From: an uncultured Acetatifactor sp.
Lineage (GTDB): Bacteria; Bacillota; Clostridia; Lachnospirales; Lachnospiraceae
Direction: 5' to 3'
Assembly: GCA_910577185.1 (NCBI GenBank)
Contig: CAJTLR010000006.1
Coordinates: forward strand, 4,262-68,261
Length of the DNA stretch: 64,000 nucleotides
Numbering within the stretch: the stretch's first letter is position 1; each line of letters opens with the position of its first letter. Both the position numbers and the translations under genes were made by a program. The notes under the pieces are model-generated. The model made no database searches. It saw only the letters and a list, made by a program, of their open reading frames with translations, and was not told the origin of the DNA. This document shows positions 16,594-25,915 of the stretch, piece by piece.

Positions 16594-18086
16594 TGGCGCT
16601 GGTGCAGAATTTTCCCTTTATGTCCATCATTTTGTCATTGTTTTCGGGGCCGCTGTGTTCCGTTCTGGACGGAAAAAAAGCCAGAAGGGTGAACCTGGCA
16701 GTGATTTCCGCTGTGGGTGTTATGTCCGCGGCTGTGCTTTTTTATGTCATTGGGACAGGGGAGCCTTTTATCTATTTGATGGGGCATTTTCCGGCGCCCT
16801 GGGGCAATGAGATCAGGGTGGGGATACTGGAAGCTTTTATGGCTCTTTTTTTCTGTGCCATTATGCTGCTGTGCATGGCAGGCGGCGCCAGGGAACGGGA
16901 AGAACAGATCGAGGAGAGCAAACAGAATCTGTATTATGTGATGAGCAATCTGCTGCTGTGCTCCCTTCTGGCCCTGGTGTATACAAATGATCTGTTTACC
17001 GCATATGTGTTTGTGGAGATCAATACCATTTCAGCCTGCGGCCTGATCATGATCCGGCAGAACGGACGCACCATTGAGGCCGCCATTCGGTATATGATTT
17101 CCAGTCTGCTGGGATCGGGCCTGCTATTGCTGGGGATTTGCTATCTGTATGCCATAACCGGACATCTCCTGATGAGCAATATCAGGGAGCAGGTGCAGAT
17201 ACTGGCAGCGGCGGACAGGCATCACATTGCGTTGATGGTGGCCCTGGGACTGATGTCCGTGGGACTTGCCATAAAAAGCGCCCTGTATCCTTTTCACGCC
17301 TGGCTTCCGGATGCCTACGGATATTCCACACTGTCCTCTTCGGCGATTCTGTCATCCCTGGTATCCAAGGGATACATTTTTCTGCTGATTAAGATTTTCT
17401 ACCGTGTGGTGGGATTCGGGGTGGTGACGGAGAGCAAGGTGGTGCATGTGCTATTTGTCTTTGGCATCATAGGCATGATTATGGGGTCTGTGAACGCCAT
17501 AAGGGTGGACGATATCAAGAGGATGATCGCGTATTCCTCCGTGGCGCAGATCGGATACATTTATATGGGGCTGGGGCTTGCCACGGAGGCCGGCACGGTG
17601 GCAAGCATTTACCATGTTCTGTCCCATGCCGCAACCAAGTCCCTGCTTTTTGTGGCGGCGGCAGGGCTTACGGATGTATCCCAAAATAATACCCGTTTTA
17701 AGGATATCACCGGGGCGGGATACCGGAATAAGACCGCCGGCGTGGCCTTTACGGTGGGATCGCTGTCCATGGTGGGTATGCCTGTGTTTTCCGGCTTTAT
17801 CTCCAAACTGTTTTTTGCCCAGGCCGCGGTGGGACATGCGCATAAAATGCTGCCTACCTTTATAGCCCTGGCTATCAGCACAGTGCTGAATGCCCTTTAT
17901 TTTATGAAGACAGTGATCAGGATTTACACTCCGGTTCCCAGGAGCCAGGGCAAATATATATCTGCGGGGGAGCAGCCGGTGAAGACGGCGGTCCTGATCT
18001 GTTTTATTCTCCTGAATCTGGTTCTGGGACTGAATTCGGATCCGGTGATCCGGCTGATTCAGGGAGGACTTGGGATGTTTGAATGA
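16593..18086 (+). CDS. mrpD: Proton-conducting antiporter subunit MrpD-like
   Basis: A 497-residue multi-helix protein of the proton-conducting transporter family shared by complex I NuoL/M/N and Mrp A/D. The key residues are present: Glu in FTAYVFVEINTIS (TM5 region) and Lys in LAIKSALYPFHAWLPDA (TM7 region), with a further Lys in LSSLVSKGYIFLLIK. It is the closest of the four large subunits here to MrpD. ATG 16593 follows GGAGGG by 6 nt. Confidence 0.9.
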   Translation: MALVQNFPFMSIILSLFSGPLCSVLDGKKARRVNLAVISAVGVMSAAVLFYVIGTGEPFIYLMGHFPAPWGNEIRVGILEAFMALFFCAIMLLCMAGGAREREEQIEESKQNLYYVMSNLLLCSLLALVYTNDLFTAYVFVEINTISACGLIMIRQNGRTIEAAIRYMISSLLGSGLLLLGICYLYAITGHLLMSNIREQVQILAAADRHHIALMVALGLMSVGLAIKSALYPFHAWLPDAYGYSTLSSSAILSSLVSKGYIFLLIKIFYRVVGFGVVTESKVVHVLFVFGIIGMIMGSVNAIRVDDIKRMIAYSSVAQIGYIYMGLGLATEAGTVASIYHVLSHAATKSLLFVAAAGLTDVSQNNTRFKDITGAGYRNKTAGVAFTVGSLSMVGMPVFSGFISKLFFAQAAVGHAHKMLPTFIALAISTVLNALYFMKTVIRIYTPVPRSQGKYISAGEQPVKTAVLICFILLNLVLGLNSDPVIRLIQGGLGMFE

Positions 18087-18216
18087 AAGGACAGCGTGGA
18101 CGGATGCCGGGGAAAGTGCCGCGGCATGGGACGGACATGTCCCCGGGAAGGGAAGTCTTGTCGGGGAAAGTGCCGCGGGAGACTGCCCGGCGCTGGACAT
18201 AACGGAAAGGATTAAG

Positions 18217-19920
18217 ATGAATGGTTTGTTGTTGGTTCCGGTAGGGGTGCCCATACTGGCGGGTCTGGTACTTTTGATTTCCTCTTTCCGGGAATCCGCG
18301 AAAAAGGACAGGGAAGGGAAGTCGGTGCCGGAAGAAGGGAATCTGCCGGATGGCAGGAAGGTGCCGGAAGAAAGAAATCTGCCGGATGACAGGGAAGCGC
18401 CGGAAGAAAGAGATCTGTCAGATGGCAGGGAGACGCCGGAAGAAAGAAATCTGCCGGATGGCAGGGAGACACCGGCAGGGGAAGGGCCGCATAAATCCGG
18501 GAAAGGGCCGGGAGCCGGGAGATGGCTTACGGTATATGTGTCGGCCGTGCTGGCGGTATCCGCTGCAGCCGTGCTGGGGATCCTGGGCATGGGAGAGATA
18601 GGTCTTGTGTTATTTCCCCTGGTGGATGGGATTCCGGTTTTTTTCCGCAGTGATGCACTGGGTGGAGCATTTGCGGCTGTGGTCAGTCTGGTGTGGGCTG
18701 CGGCCACGGTTTACGCATTCCCCTACATGGCCCGTGAGGGAAAGCAAAAACGGTATTTCGGATTTTGGTTACTGTTGTACGGTATACTGATAGGACTGGA
18801 TTTTTCCGGTAATCTTGTGACCATGTATTTTTTCTATGAACTGATGACTTTTGCGTCCATGCCGCTGGTGATGCATAACGGGACAAAAGAAGCGGTTATG
18901 GCCGGGCTGAAGTATCTGTTTTACTCTCTGTGCGGTGCCTACGGAGGGCTGTTGGGCCTGTTTTTTCTCTGCCGCTATAGTACTTCCCTCACTTTTACGG
19001 CGGGGGGAACGCTGGACAGTGCGGCAGTGCAGGGACATGAGGAAATTCTCCTGGCGGCTGTCTTTGTGATGCTTCTGGGTTTTGGGGCAAAGGCGGGAAT
19101 GCTTCCGCTGCATGCGTGGCTTCCCACGGCGCATCCGGTGGCGCCTTCGCCCGCCTCGGCCGTTTTGTCCGCCGTGATTGTAAAGTCCGGCGTGCTGGCG
19201 GTAATCCGCACGGTGTACTATGTGATTGGGGCGGATTTCCTGAAAGGCACCTGGGTGCAGCAGGGCTGGATCATATTATCCCTTCTGACCGTGTTTATGG
19301 GCTCCCTGCTGGCATTCCGGGAGCAGGGCGTCAAAAAAAGACTGGCCTATTCCACGGTGAGCCAGGTATCCTACATTATGTTCGGCCTGGCGCTGCTGAA
19401 CATAGATGCTTTCACCGGGGCGCTGCTGCATGTGGCGGTGCATGCTTTTGTGAAATGCGGGCTGTTTCTGACTGCCGGAATTTTTCTGCATTGTTTCGGG
19501 CAGACAAAGGTGGGGGAACTTGCAGGGGCGGGAAAGCGGATGCCGTGGCTTTTCTGGTGCTACACGATTCTGGCCCTGGCCCTGACCGGTATCCCGCCCA
19601 CCGGCGGTTTTATCAGCAAATGGTATCTGGCGGAGGGGGCGCTGGCATCCGGAACAGGGATTTTTTCCTGGCTGGGTCCAGTTGTTTTGCTGGTCAGCGC
19701 CCTTCTGACGGCAGGGTATCTTCTGCCCATTGCCCTGAGAGGTTTTTTCCCGGGAACCGGGTCCGGGCAGGGTGAGGAGGCAGCAGTGCGGGGGAAATGC
19801 CCGTGGAACATGTTTCTGCCTGTGATGGCCCTGGCGGCAGCGGCTCTGGCGGCAGGAATTTTTCCCGGTCCGCTGCTTCGCTGCTTTGGGGATATTGCGG
19901 TGTCGGTATTGGAGAAATAA
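18217..19920 (+). CDS. Proton-conducting antiporter subunit with repeat-filled loop
   Basis: A 567-residue member of the NuoL/M/N-Mrp family. It has Glu in MYFFYELMTFASMP and Lys in FGAKAGMLPLHAWLPTAHP plus VLSAVIVKSGV. Between the first and second membrane helices lies a hydrophilic insert (about residues 25-95) built of four 12-residue repeats of the type VPEERNLPDGRE. ATG 18217 follows GGAAAGG by 6 nt. An in-frame TTG at 18070 is unlikely, because the 49 extra residues show no family similarity. Confidence 0.88.
   Translation: MNGLLLVPVGVPILAGLVLLISSFRESAKKDREGKSVPEEGNLPDGRKVPEERNLPDDREAPEERDLSDGRETPEERNLPDGRETPAGEGPHKSGKGPGAGRWLTVYVSAVLAVSAAAVLGILGMGEIGLVLFPLVDGIPVFFRSDALGGAFAAVVSLVWAAATVYAFPYMAREGKQKRYFGFWLLLYGILIGLDFSGNLVTMYFFYELMTFASMPLVMHNGTKEAVMAGLKYLFYSLCGAYGGLLGLFFLCRYSTSLTFTAGGTLDSAAVQGHEEILLAAVFVMLLGFGAKAGMLPLHAWLPTAHPVAPSPASAVLSAVIVKSGVLAVIRTVYYVIGADFLKGTWVQQGWIILSLLTVFMGSLLAFREQGVKKRLAYSTVSQVSYIMFGLALLNIDAFTGALLHVAVHAFVKCGLFLTAGIFLHCFGQTKVGELAGAGKRMPWLFWCYTILALALTGIPPTGGFISKWYLAEGALASGTGIFSWLGPVVLLVSALLTAGYLLPIALRGFFPGTGSGQGEEAAVRGKCPWNMFLPVMALAAAALAAGIFPGPLLRCFGDIAVSVLEK
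18325..18468 (+). repeat. 36-bp in-frame minisatellite (4 units)
   Basis: Units at 18325, 18361, 18397 and 18433 encode VPEEGNLPDGRK, VPEERNLPDDRE, APEERDLSDGRE and TPEERNLPDGRE. The DNA copies are nearly identical. Expansion or contraction would keep the reading frame. Confidence 0.92.
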
Positions 19921-19950
19921 TTTTTTCAGAGGAAAGGTCCGGTTCAGGAA

Positions 19951-21435
19951 ATGAAAGAATTGCTGATGTTGCTGGTTGTACTTCTGCCCATTTTTGCGGG
20001 GATTCTGACGCCGCTTCTGGACTTTAAGAACAGAAGGCATATGTGGATGTGGCTGGAAACGGCGGTTTGTGCCAACTCTGTGCTGGTGCTGTGGCTGATT
20101 TTTTCGGGAAACGAAAATGTTCTGACGGTATTCCGGTTCACCGGAAATCTGAGCATTGCATTCCGGCTGGACGGCACGGGAGCCGTATTTTTGGGGATAG
20201 CGGCGCTGCTGTGGCCGCTTGCCACACTGTATGCCTTTGAATATATGAAACAGGAAGACAATGAAAAGACCTTTTTTCTGTTTTATGTGGCAGCTTACGG
20301 GGTGACTTTGGGGGTTGCCCTGGCAGAAAATATTCTTACCATGTATTTCTTCTTTGAGATGCTGAGTCTGGTGACGCTGCCGCTGGTGATGCATGAGAGA
20401 ACCGGCGAGGCCGTCCATGCCAGCAGAACCTATCTTTTCAATATGCTGGGAGGAGCCGCCTTTGCGTTTATCGGTCTCACCTTTGTCATTGCCTACGGTA
20501 CCACATCTTCTTTTGTGCCGGGAGGTGTGTTTGACCCTGCACAGACGGGAGAAAAGAAGGATATGCTGCAGCTGATTTATCTGCTCTGCTTCTGTGGATT
20601 CAGCGTGAAAACGGCCATGTGGCCTTTCTGCACATGGCTGCCCAGGGCCAGCGTGGCGCCGACTCCGGTGACGGCTCTGCTGCATGCGGTGGCGGTGGTC
20701 AACACAGGCGCCTTTGCGGCCATGCGTGTGACTTATTACAGTTTCGGAACCGGGCTTTTGCGCGGCAGCCGGGTTCAGGGGCTGGTACTGGCGCTGGTGA
20801 CTGTCACCATCGTCTATGGATGCAGCAGGGCGCTGAAAGAAACTCATTTGAAGCGCAGGCTGGCCTGGTCCACCATAAGCAATATGTCTTATATATTGTT
20901 CGGGGTGGCGCTGATGACGCCTTACGGACTGATGGGGGCCCTGGCGCACATGGTATGTCATTCTTTTATGAAACTGGGTTCTTTTCTTTGTGCAGGAGCG
21001 GTGATCCATCAGACGGGAAGGAATTATATCCATGAACTGGATGGCCTTGGGGGCAGAATGCCGAAAGTGTTTGCCGCATTTACGGTTTCGGCCCTGGCGC
21101 TGATGGGGGTTCCTGGCCTGAGCGGTTTTGTGAGCAAGTGGTATCTGGCCAGGGCGGCCCTGGAAAGCGGAGGAATCATGGCTTACGCAGGGCTGGGGGC
21201 GATTCTGGTCTCTGCCCTGCTGACGGCGGTCTATATGATGACAGTGGTGGTGAGGGCCTTTTTTCCGGGAAAGGATTTTGACGCCGGCACCGTGGAGGAT
21301 GCGGAGGATCCCAACTGGATGATGCTGCTTCCCCTGGGGATTGTGGGGGCCGTGATCTTTTATCTGGGATTTCATTCCGGACCTTTGATGGAGGTTTTGG
21401 AAAACATTGCGGGAACGGTAGGGAAAATGTTATGA
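19951..21435 (+). CDS. Proton-conducting antiporter subunit (third of four)
   Basis: A 494-residue NuoL/M/N-Mrp family protein with about 14 helices. The channel Glu is in MYFFFEMLSLVTLP and the Lys is in CGFSVKTAMWPFCTWLPRA. The usual His of the LPxAH motif is replaced by Ser (LPRASVAPTPVTA), unlike the two neighbouring paralogues. The C-terminus ends in a helix near GIVGAVIFYLGF. It starts 30 bp after the preceding gene and overlaps the next by 4 bp (ATGA). Confidence 0.88.
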   Translation: MKELLMLLVVLLPIFAGILTPLLDFKNRRHMWMWLETAVCANSVLVLWLIFSGNENVLTVFRFTGNLSIAFRLDGTGAVFLGIAALLWPLATLYAFEYMKQEDNEKTFFLFYVAAYGVTLGVALAENILTMYFFFEMLSLVTLPLVMHERTGEAVHASRTYLFNMLGGAAFAFIGLTFVIAYGTTSSFVPGGVFDPAQTGEKKDMLQLIYLLCFCGFSVKTAMWPFCTWLPRASVAPTPVTALLHAVAVVNTGAFAAMRVTYYSFGTGLLRGSRVQGLVLALVTVTIVYGCSRALKETHLKRRLAWSTISNMSYILFGVALMTPYGLMGALAHMVCHSFMKLGSFLCAGAVIHQTGRNYIHELDGLGGRMPKVFAAFTVSALALMGVPGLSGFVSKWYLARAALESGGIMAYAGLGAILVSALLTAVYMMTVVVRAFFPGKDFDAGTVEDAEDPNWMMLLPLGIVGAVIFYLGFHSGPLMEVLENIAGTVGKML

Positions 21436-23507
21436 ATGGTAGATTAGGGCTGGCATGGATTGTTTTTTTCCCTTTTTTGGCGGGGATTTTGGTTTATGGG
21501 GCGGAAAAAGCCGGAAAAGCGGGAAAACCGGAAGGGACGTGTGCTGCGAAAAGGAGGAACCTGAGGGACTTTCTGGCAATAGGCCTGATGGTGCCGGAGT
21601 TTGCGGGGATGGTGGTTCTGACCCTGGGAATGCTTCGCGGCAGAGGCGGCGTATTTTCGCTGGAGCTGCCTCTTGTCTGCGGGCAGGGGCTGTCTTTTGC
21701 ACTGGATGGGTTCCGGGCCGTATACGGCTGTGTGGCGGCTTTTCTGTGGATGATGGTCACCGTTTTTTCCCGGGAATATTTTGCCCGTGAGGAAAAATGC
21801 GGAAGGTTTTATTTATTTCTGCTGTGGACTCTGGGGGCGGTTCAGGGCGTGTTTTTGTCTGCAGATTTATATACCACATTTCTCTTTTTTGAAATTATGT
21901 CTTTTACTTCCTATGTGTGGGTGGTTCAGGAGGAAACGCCCGGGGCCATGCGGGCCGCGGACACGTATCTGGCGGTGGCGGTGCTGGGCGGACTTGTGCT
22001 GCTGATGGGCCTTTTCCTGCTGGGCCACTTGCTGGGAACCCTTGAAATCAACAGACTGTCCGGGGCAGCGGCAGCCTGCGGGGACAAAAAAATGCTCTAT
22101 GCCGCAGGCGGGTGTATGCTGTTTGGCTTCGGCGCCAAGGCGGGGGCGTTTCCCCTGCATATCTGGCTGCCCAAGGCGCATCCGGCAGCGCCTGCGCCCG
22201 GGTCGGCCCTGCTGTCGGGGGTTCTCACAAAGACAGGTGTGTACGGAATTCTGATACTCAGCTATACTTTATTTTTCCGGGATAGGGCATGGGGGAATTT
22301 TCTGCTTCTGACCGGGATGATCACAATGCTGGGCGGGGCGGTCCTTGCGCTGTTTTCCGTTGACCTGAAGCGGACGCTGGCCTGCTCGTCCATGTCCCAG
22401 ATCGGTTTTATTCTGGCGGGCATCGGAACATTTTCAGAGAGGGGAACCCTTTTGCACATGGTGAACCATTCCCTGATCAAGCTGATTTTGTTTCTGGCGG
22501 CAGGGGTTGTGTACAAAAACACCCATTCCCTGGATCTGAACCGGGTGCGGGGATTCGGCAGGAAAAAACCGCTGCTTATGGGAGTTTTTCTGACAGGAGC
22601 GCTTGCCCTGGGAGGAATTCCCTTTTTCGGGGGATATATCAGCAAGACCCTGCTCCATGAAGGGATCCTGGAATGGGGCGGCAGCGGCATCACGGGGGCG
22701 GCAGAGGCGGTGTTCCTGCTGTCGGGCGGATTTACCGTGGCCTATATGACGAAACTGTTTCTGGCGGTTTTTGTGGAAAAGAATGAAGATGGGCAGCTGC
22801 AGGAAGCGTATGATGAAAAGAAAAGGTATTGGAATCCCGGCACTGCTTTCGTGCTGGCCGTCAGCGCCCTGCTTCTGCTCTTATGGGGGGCCTTTCCCCA
22901 TGGCATTATGGAAAAGACGGCAGCGGTCATGCAGGATTTCCCGGGAATGACCGGGGAAGGACATCCCGCGGCGTACTTCAGCCCGGAAAGCATAAAGGGA
23001 GCCCTGATCTCTGGCTGCACCGGGATTGCGGTATATCTGCTTTTTGTGCGCACCTGCCTGATGCGGAAAAAAGAGGGTGGGAGCCGGGAATATGCGGACA
23101 GATGGCCTGAGTGGCTTGACCTGGAAGAACTGCTCTGCCGGCCGATTCTGCTGAAGATTCTGCCCGCAGTTCTTGGGGTTCTTTGCAGGATACTTGACAG
23201 CGCCGTGGACCTGACGGTGGTGGCGCTGAGAAAGACTCTGTACCGGGACAGCCGCCTTCCCCACGAAAGGCCCGAAGGAAATGTGTTGACGGAAACTCTG
23301 GGAAGACTGATGAATGCGGTGCAGGAGTTGGGAAATCATACCTGGAGAAAGGGGGCGCCGCGGCACCGGGATTATGTGCATCTTGCCGCCATAAAGAATG
23401 AAGAGATCAGGGAGACCAACCATATTATCCGCAGAAGCCTTTCCTTCGGCCTTCTGCTGGTCTGTATCGGCCTGACCCTGACTTTGTTTTACATTATCTG
23501 GTGGTGA
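21432..23507 (+). CDS. NuoL/MrpA-like antiporter subunit with long C-terminal extension
   Basis: The largest subunit, 691 residues. The core channel part (about 1-480) has Glu in FLFFEIMSFTSYVW and Lys in FGAKAGAFPLHIWLPKAHP plus SGVLTKTGVYG. After it come another helix (about 517-536), a long amphipathic, charged stretch (about 555-660), and a final helix, SFGLLLVCIGLTLTLFYII. This layout recalls the C-terminal extensions of NuoL and HyfB-type subunits. It is the last gene of the operon; ktrA converges 23 bp downstream. Confidence 0.88.
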   Translation: MNGRLGLAWIVFFPFLAGILVYGAEKAGKAGKPEGTCAAKRRNLRDFLAIGLMVPEFAGMVVLTLGMLRGRGGVFSLELPLVCGQGLSFALDGFRAVYGCVAAFLWMMVTVFSREYFAREEKCGRFYLFLLWTLGAVQGVFLSADLYTTFLFFEIMSFTSYVWVVQEETPGAMRAADTYLAVAVLGGLVLLMGLFLLGHLLGTLEINRLSGAAAACGDKKMLYAAGGCMLFGFGAKAGAFPLHIWLPKAHPAAPAPGSALLSGVLTKTGVYGILILSYTLFFRDRAWGNFLLLTGMITMLGGAVLALFSVDLKRTLACSSMSQIGFILAGIGTFSERGTLLHMVNHSLIKLILFLAAGVVYKNTHSLDLNRVRGFGRKKPLLMGVFLTGALALGGIPFFGGYISKTLLHEGILEWGGSGITGAAEAVFLLSGGFTVAYMTKLFLAVFVEKNEDGQLQEAYDEKKRYWNPGTAFVLAVSALLLLLWGAFPHGIMEKTAAVMQDFPGMTGEGHPAAYFSPESIKGALISGCTGIAVYLLFVRTCLMRKKEGGSREYADRWPEWLDLEELLCRPILLKILPAVLGVLCRILDSAVDLTVVALRKTLYRDSRLPHERPEGNVLTETLGRLMNAVQELGNHTWRKGAPRHRDYVHLAAIKNEEIRETNHIIRRSLSFGLLLVCIGLTLTLFYIIWW

Positions 23508-23530
23508 GGCAGCCCTGGGTTTTGGCTAAG

Positions 23531-24217
23531 TTATTTTGAGGATTTGCGGGAAACATTGGCGCTGGCAATCTTTTTCAGGGTGCTGTTTGTGCCCAGGAGC
23601 AGGAAAATATCATCTTTTTTGGTGGGCTCGTCAGCAGGCGGGTTCACAATCAGGGTGCCGCCCCTTTTCAGGGCAATGGCATTGACCCCGTATTTTTCCC
23701 GCAGCCTGATTTCCCGCAGGTTTTTGCCAATCCAGTCCGTGAGTGTGACAATCTCCGCAATGGAGTATTCGGAGGAGAGCTCAATGGCGTCAAACAGGTT
23801 GTTGAAGGCCAGGTCATTGGCCAGCTGGACACCCATTTCTTTTTCCGGGTATACGATTTTGTCGGCACCGATTTTGGTGAGTATTTTTCCCTGGGTCTCG
23901 TCATAGGCCTTGGCAATGATCTGGCTGATGCCCTGCTCCTTTGCCCAGATGGTGGCAAGCACGGAGGCGTTCAGGCTGTGGCCGATGGAGATGATGGCTC
24001 CGTCAAAGTTTCTTCCCCCCAGTTCTTCCAGGGCTTCTTCGTTGGTGACATCCAGATTCATGGCAAGGGTCACATATTCCGCGATTTGCCGGATGTGCTG
24101 TTCATTGTTGTCGATGGCCAGCACCTTGCACCCATTGGCCTCCAGCTGCATTGCCACACTGGTGCCGAACCGTCCCAGACCGATGACAATATATTCTTTT
24201 TGTGTATGCTTTTTCAT
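23531..24217 (-). CDS. ktrA: K+ uptake regulatory subunit KtrA (TrkA family)
   Basis: A 228-residue cytosolic gating subunit of a Ktr K+ channel. The N-terminal RCK domain has the nucleotide motif VIGLGRFGTSVA and acidic DNN after strand 2. The C-terminal RCK_C domain (about 135-220) ends KKDDIFLLLGT. In the family it binds ATP/ADP, and c-di-AMP through RCK_C. The gene lies 49 bp downstream of ktrB. GGAGATAAACTGAGAT precedes the ATG. Confidence 0.92.
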   Translation of the reverse strand: MKKHTQKEYIVIGLGRFGTSVAMQLEANGCKVLAIDNNEQHIRQIAEYVTLAMNLDVTNEEALEELGGRNFDGAIISIGHSLNASVLATIWAKEQGISQIIAKAYDETQGKILTKIGADKIVYPEKEMGVQLANDLAFNNLFDAIELSSEYSIAEIVTLTDWIGKNLREIRLREKYGVNAIALKRGGTLIVNPPADEPTKKDDIFLLLGTNSTLKKIASANVSRKSSK

Positions 24218-24266
24218 ATCTCAGTTTATCTCCTTCCGTTTGTCCGGATCATGGTTTTCCGTACCT

Positions 24267-25616
24267 TTACCCGATGATCACCTTACTCTCCGCGCAGGAG
24301 ACATTCCCTGCAGGCGCGGAACCGTTAAAGACCAGCGCCATGGTGATGGGGCCGATTCTTCCCAGGTACATGGTAAGGGAAACAATGAGCTTTCCGATGG
24401 GAGTCAGGTCCCCGGTGAGGCCCCGGGATAAGCCCACGGTGGCTATGGCCGATGTCATTTCATACAATGTATCCAGAAAATCGCTTTCCTGCACGGCCAG
24501 AAGCGCCGCCGTGAGAAAGATCAGCACGGAAAAACTGAAGGTGACTATGGCGACACAGCGTCTGATAATGTCATCCGCAATTTTCCGGTGCATTACATTT
24601 ACATCTTTTTTCCCCCGGATATTGGCCAGCATGGAGGCCAGCAGCAGCACTATGGTCACGGTCTTGACACCGCCCGCGGTACCTGCCGGGGATCCGCCGA
24701 TAAACATGAGGATAAGATACACCATGCAGGAGGCGGGACGGAAATATTCCTGGGAGATGGTGGCGAATCCTGCCGTTCGCAGGGTGACGGACTGGAACAG
24801 CGACGCCATCAGTTTTTCGGGCAGGCTCATTGTGCCCAGGGTGTCGGGATTGTCATATTCAAACAGCAGGGTCAGGAGGGCACCGGCCAGAATCAGGAAG
24901 AGTGTGGCCAGCAGCACGATTTTGGCCTGCAGGTTCAGCTTCCGGACGTACTTGCCTTTTCCTGTCCGGCGGGGGCGGGCTATCCGCAGGATTTCCCAGT
25001 ATACAGGGAAGCCCAGCCCGCTGACAATGATCAGGAAAATGGTTGTAAAATTGATCAGGGGATTATCCGCGTATCCGCAGAAACTGTTTCCGCCCAGCAG
25101 GTCAATTCCTGCGTTGCAGAAAGCGGACACTGCGTGAAAGATGCTGTACCAGATTCCCCTGAGGCCGAATTCCGGGATAAATACAAGGGAGTAACCGATA
25201 GCCCCAATGCCCTCCAGGAAGAGTGTCACCCGCAGGACGCGCCGGGTCAGCTTTACCAGGCCGGAGAGCGTGTCCAGATTGTAAGCGCTCTGTATCAGCA
25301 TCCGGTCGGAAAGGGTAATCCTGCGCCGGAAGAGACATAGGACGATGGTAGTAAAGGTTACGATTCCCAGGCCGCCCACCTGGATGAGCAGCAGTAAAAT
25401 CACCTGGCCGAAAGCAGAAAAAGTCTGGCCGATATTGACGGTTGACAGTCCGGTGACACAGATCCCGGACATTGCCACAAAGAGCGAGTCAAGAAAACCA
25501 ATGGACTGTCCTTGTCTGGTGCTGAATGGAAGCATGAGAAACAGTGTTCCCAGAAGTGCACCGATGAGAAAGCCCAGCATAATAATTCCGGTTGTAGTAA
25601 GTTTATGTTTTTTCAT
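24267..25616 (-). CDS. ktrB: K+ transporter subunit KtrB (TrkH family)
   Basis: A 449-residue membrane protein with repeated helix-P-loop-helix units. It shows MSGICVTGLSTVNIG in the first pore region, FCNAGIDLLGG, and SPAGTAGGVKTVTI near the third loop. It conducts K+ (often Na+-coupled) and is gated by KtrA. It is first in the ktrB-ktrA operon behind the promoter at 25691. Its position beside the Mrp-like operon suggests coordinated Na+/K+/pH control, which is an inference. Confidence 0.92.
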   Translation of the reverse strand: MKKHKLTTTGIIMLGFLIGALLGTLFLMLPFSTRQGQSIGFLDSLFVAMSGICVTGLSTVNIGQTFSAFGQVILLLLIQVGGLGIVTFTTIVLCLFRRRITLSDRMLIQSAYNLDTLSGLVKLTRRVLRVTLFLEGIGAIGYSLVFIPEFGLRGIWYSIFHAVSAFCNAGIDLLGGNSFCGYADNPLINFTTIFLIIVSGLGFPVYWEILRIARPRRTGKGKYVRKLNLQAKIVLLATLFLILAGALLTLLFEYDNPDTLGTMSLPEKLMASLFQSVTLRTAGFATISQEYFRPASCMVYLILMFIGGSPAGTAGGVKTVTIVLLLASMLANIRGKKDVNVMHRKIADDIIRRCVAIVTFSFSVLIFLTAALLAVQESDFLDTLYEMTSAIATVGLSRGLTGDLTPIGKLIVSLTMYLGRIGPITMALVFNGSAPAGNVSCAESKVIIG

Positions 25617-25690
25617 ATATCTTTACGCTAAATTGCATTTTTCCTTATTAATATGAGACAGACCGTCCGTGGCAGCCTTGTCTGATACCC

Positions 25691-25719
25691 ATTATAGTCT
25701 TTTTGCACAAAGGATACAA
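25691..25719 (-). promoter_or_regulatory. Promoter of ktrB-ktrA
   Basis: On the minus strand TTGTAT (25714-25719) and TATAAT (25691-25696) with a 17-bp spacer. The leader is about 70 nt, too short for a c-di-AMP riboswitch. Confidence 0.75.
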
Positions 25720-25828
25720 CATTTTTTTTTAAGTTTATGACTGTGTTCCGGCGGTGGTGAAAAGTAACATATCAGGGTAAAAAGTAACCAAAGCCAGGAT
25801 TCCGGTTGACTTTTACATTTATATAAGA

Positions 25829-25875
25829 TACCCTCAGTGCATAAGGGGTTTGTATTTCCCTATCCCCTGAGGGTA
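25829..25875 (+). promoter_or_regulatory. Inverted repeat in the GH127 upstream region
   Basis: TACCCTCAG and CTGAGGGTA (9 bp, perfect) flank a 29-nt interior that has its own AGGG/TCCCT pairing. It lies 40 bp before the GH127 start, with TTGACT at 25806-25811 and TATAAG just before it at non-ideal spacing. It could be an operator or an mRNA hairpin. Confidence 0.5.
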
Positions 25876-25915
25876 CCCGGCCATACAGAGAAAACGTGAC
25901 AATCGGAGGAGAGAA

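Noticed and set aside
19276..21375. 699-codon minus-strand open frame
   Set aside because: Antisense to two antiporter subunit genes; rich in His, Gln and Arg with no membrane or domain pattern.
25617..25690. c-di-AMP riboswitch before ktrB
   Set aside because: The leader from the mapped promoter is only about 70 nt and lacks the class's conserved core.
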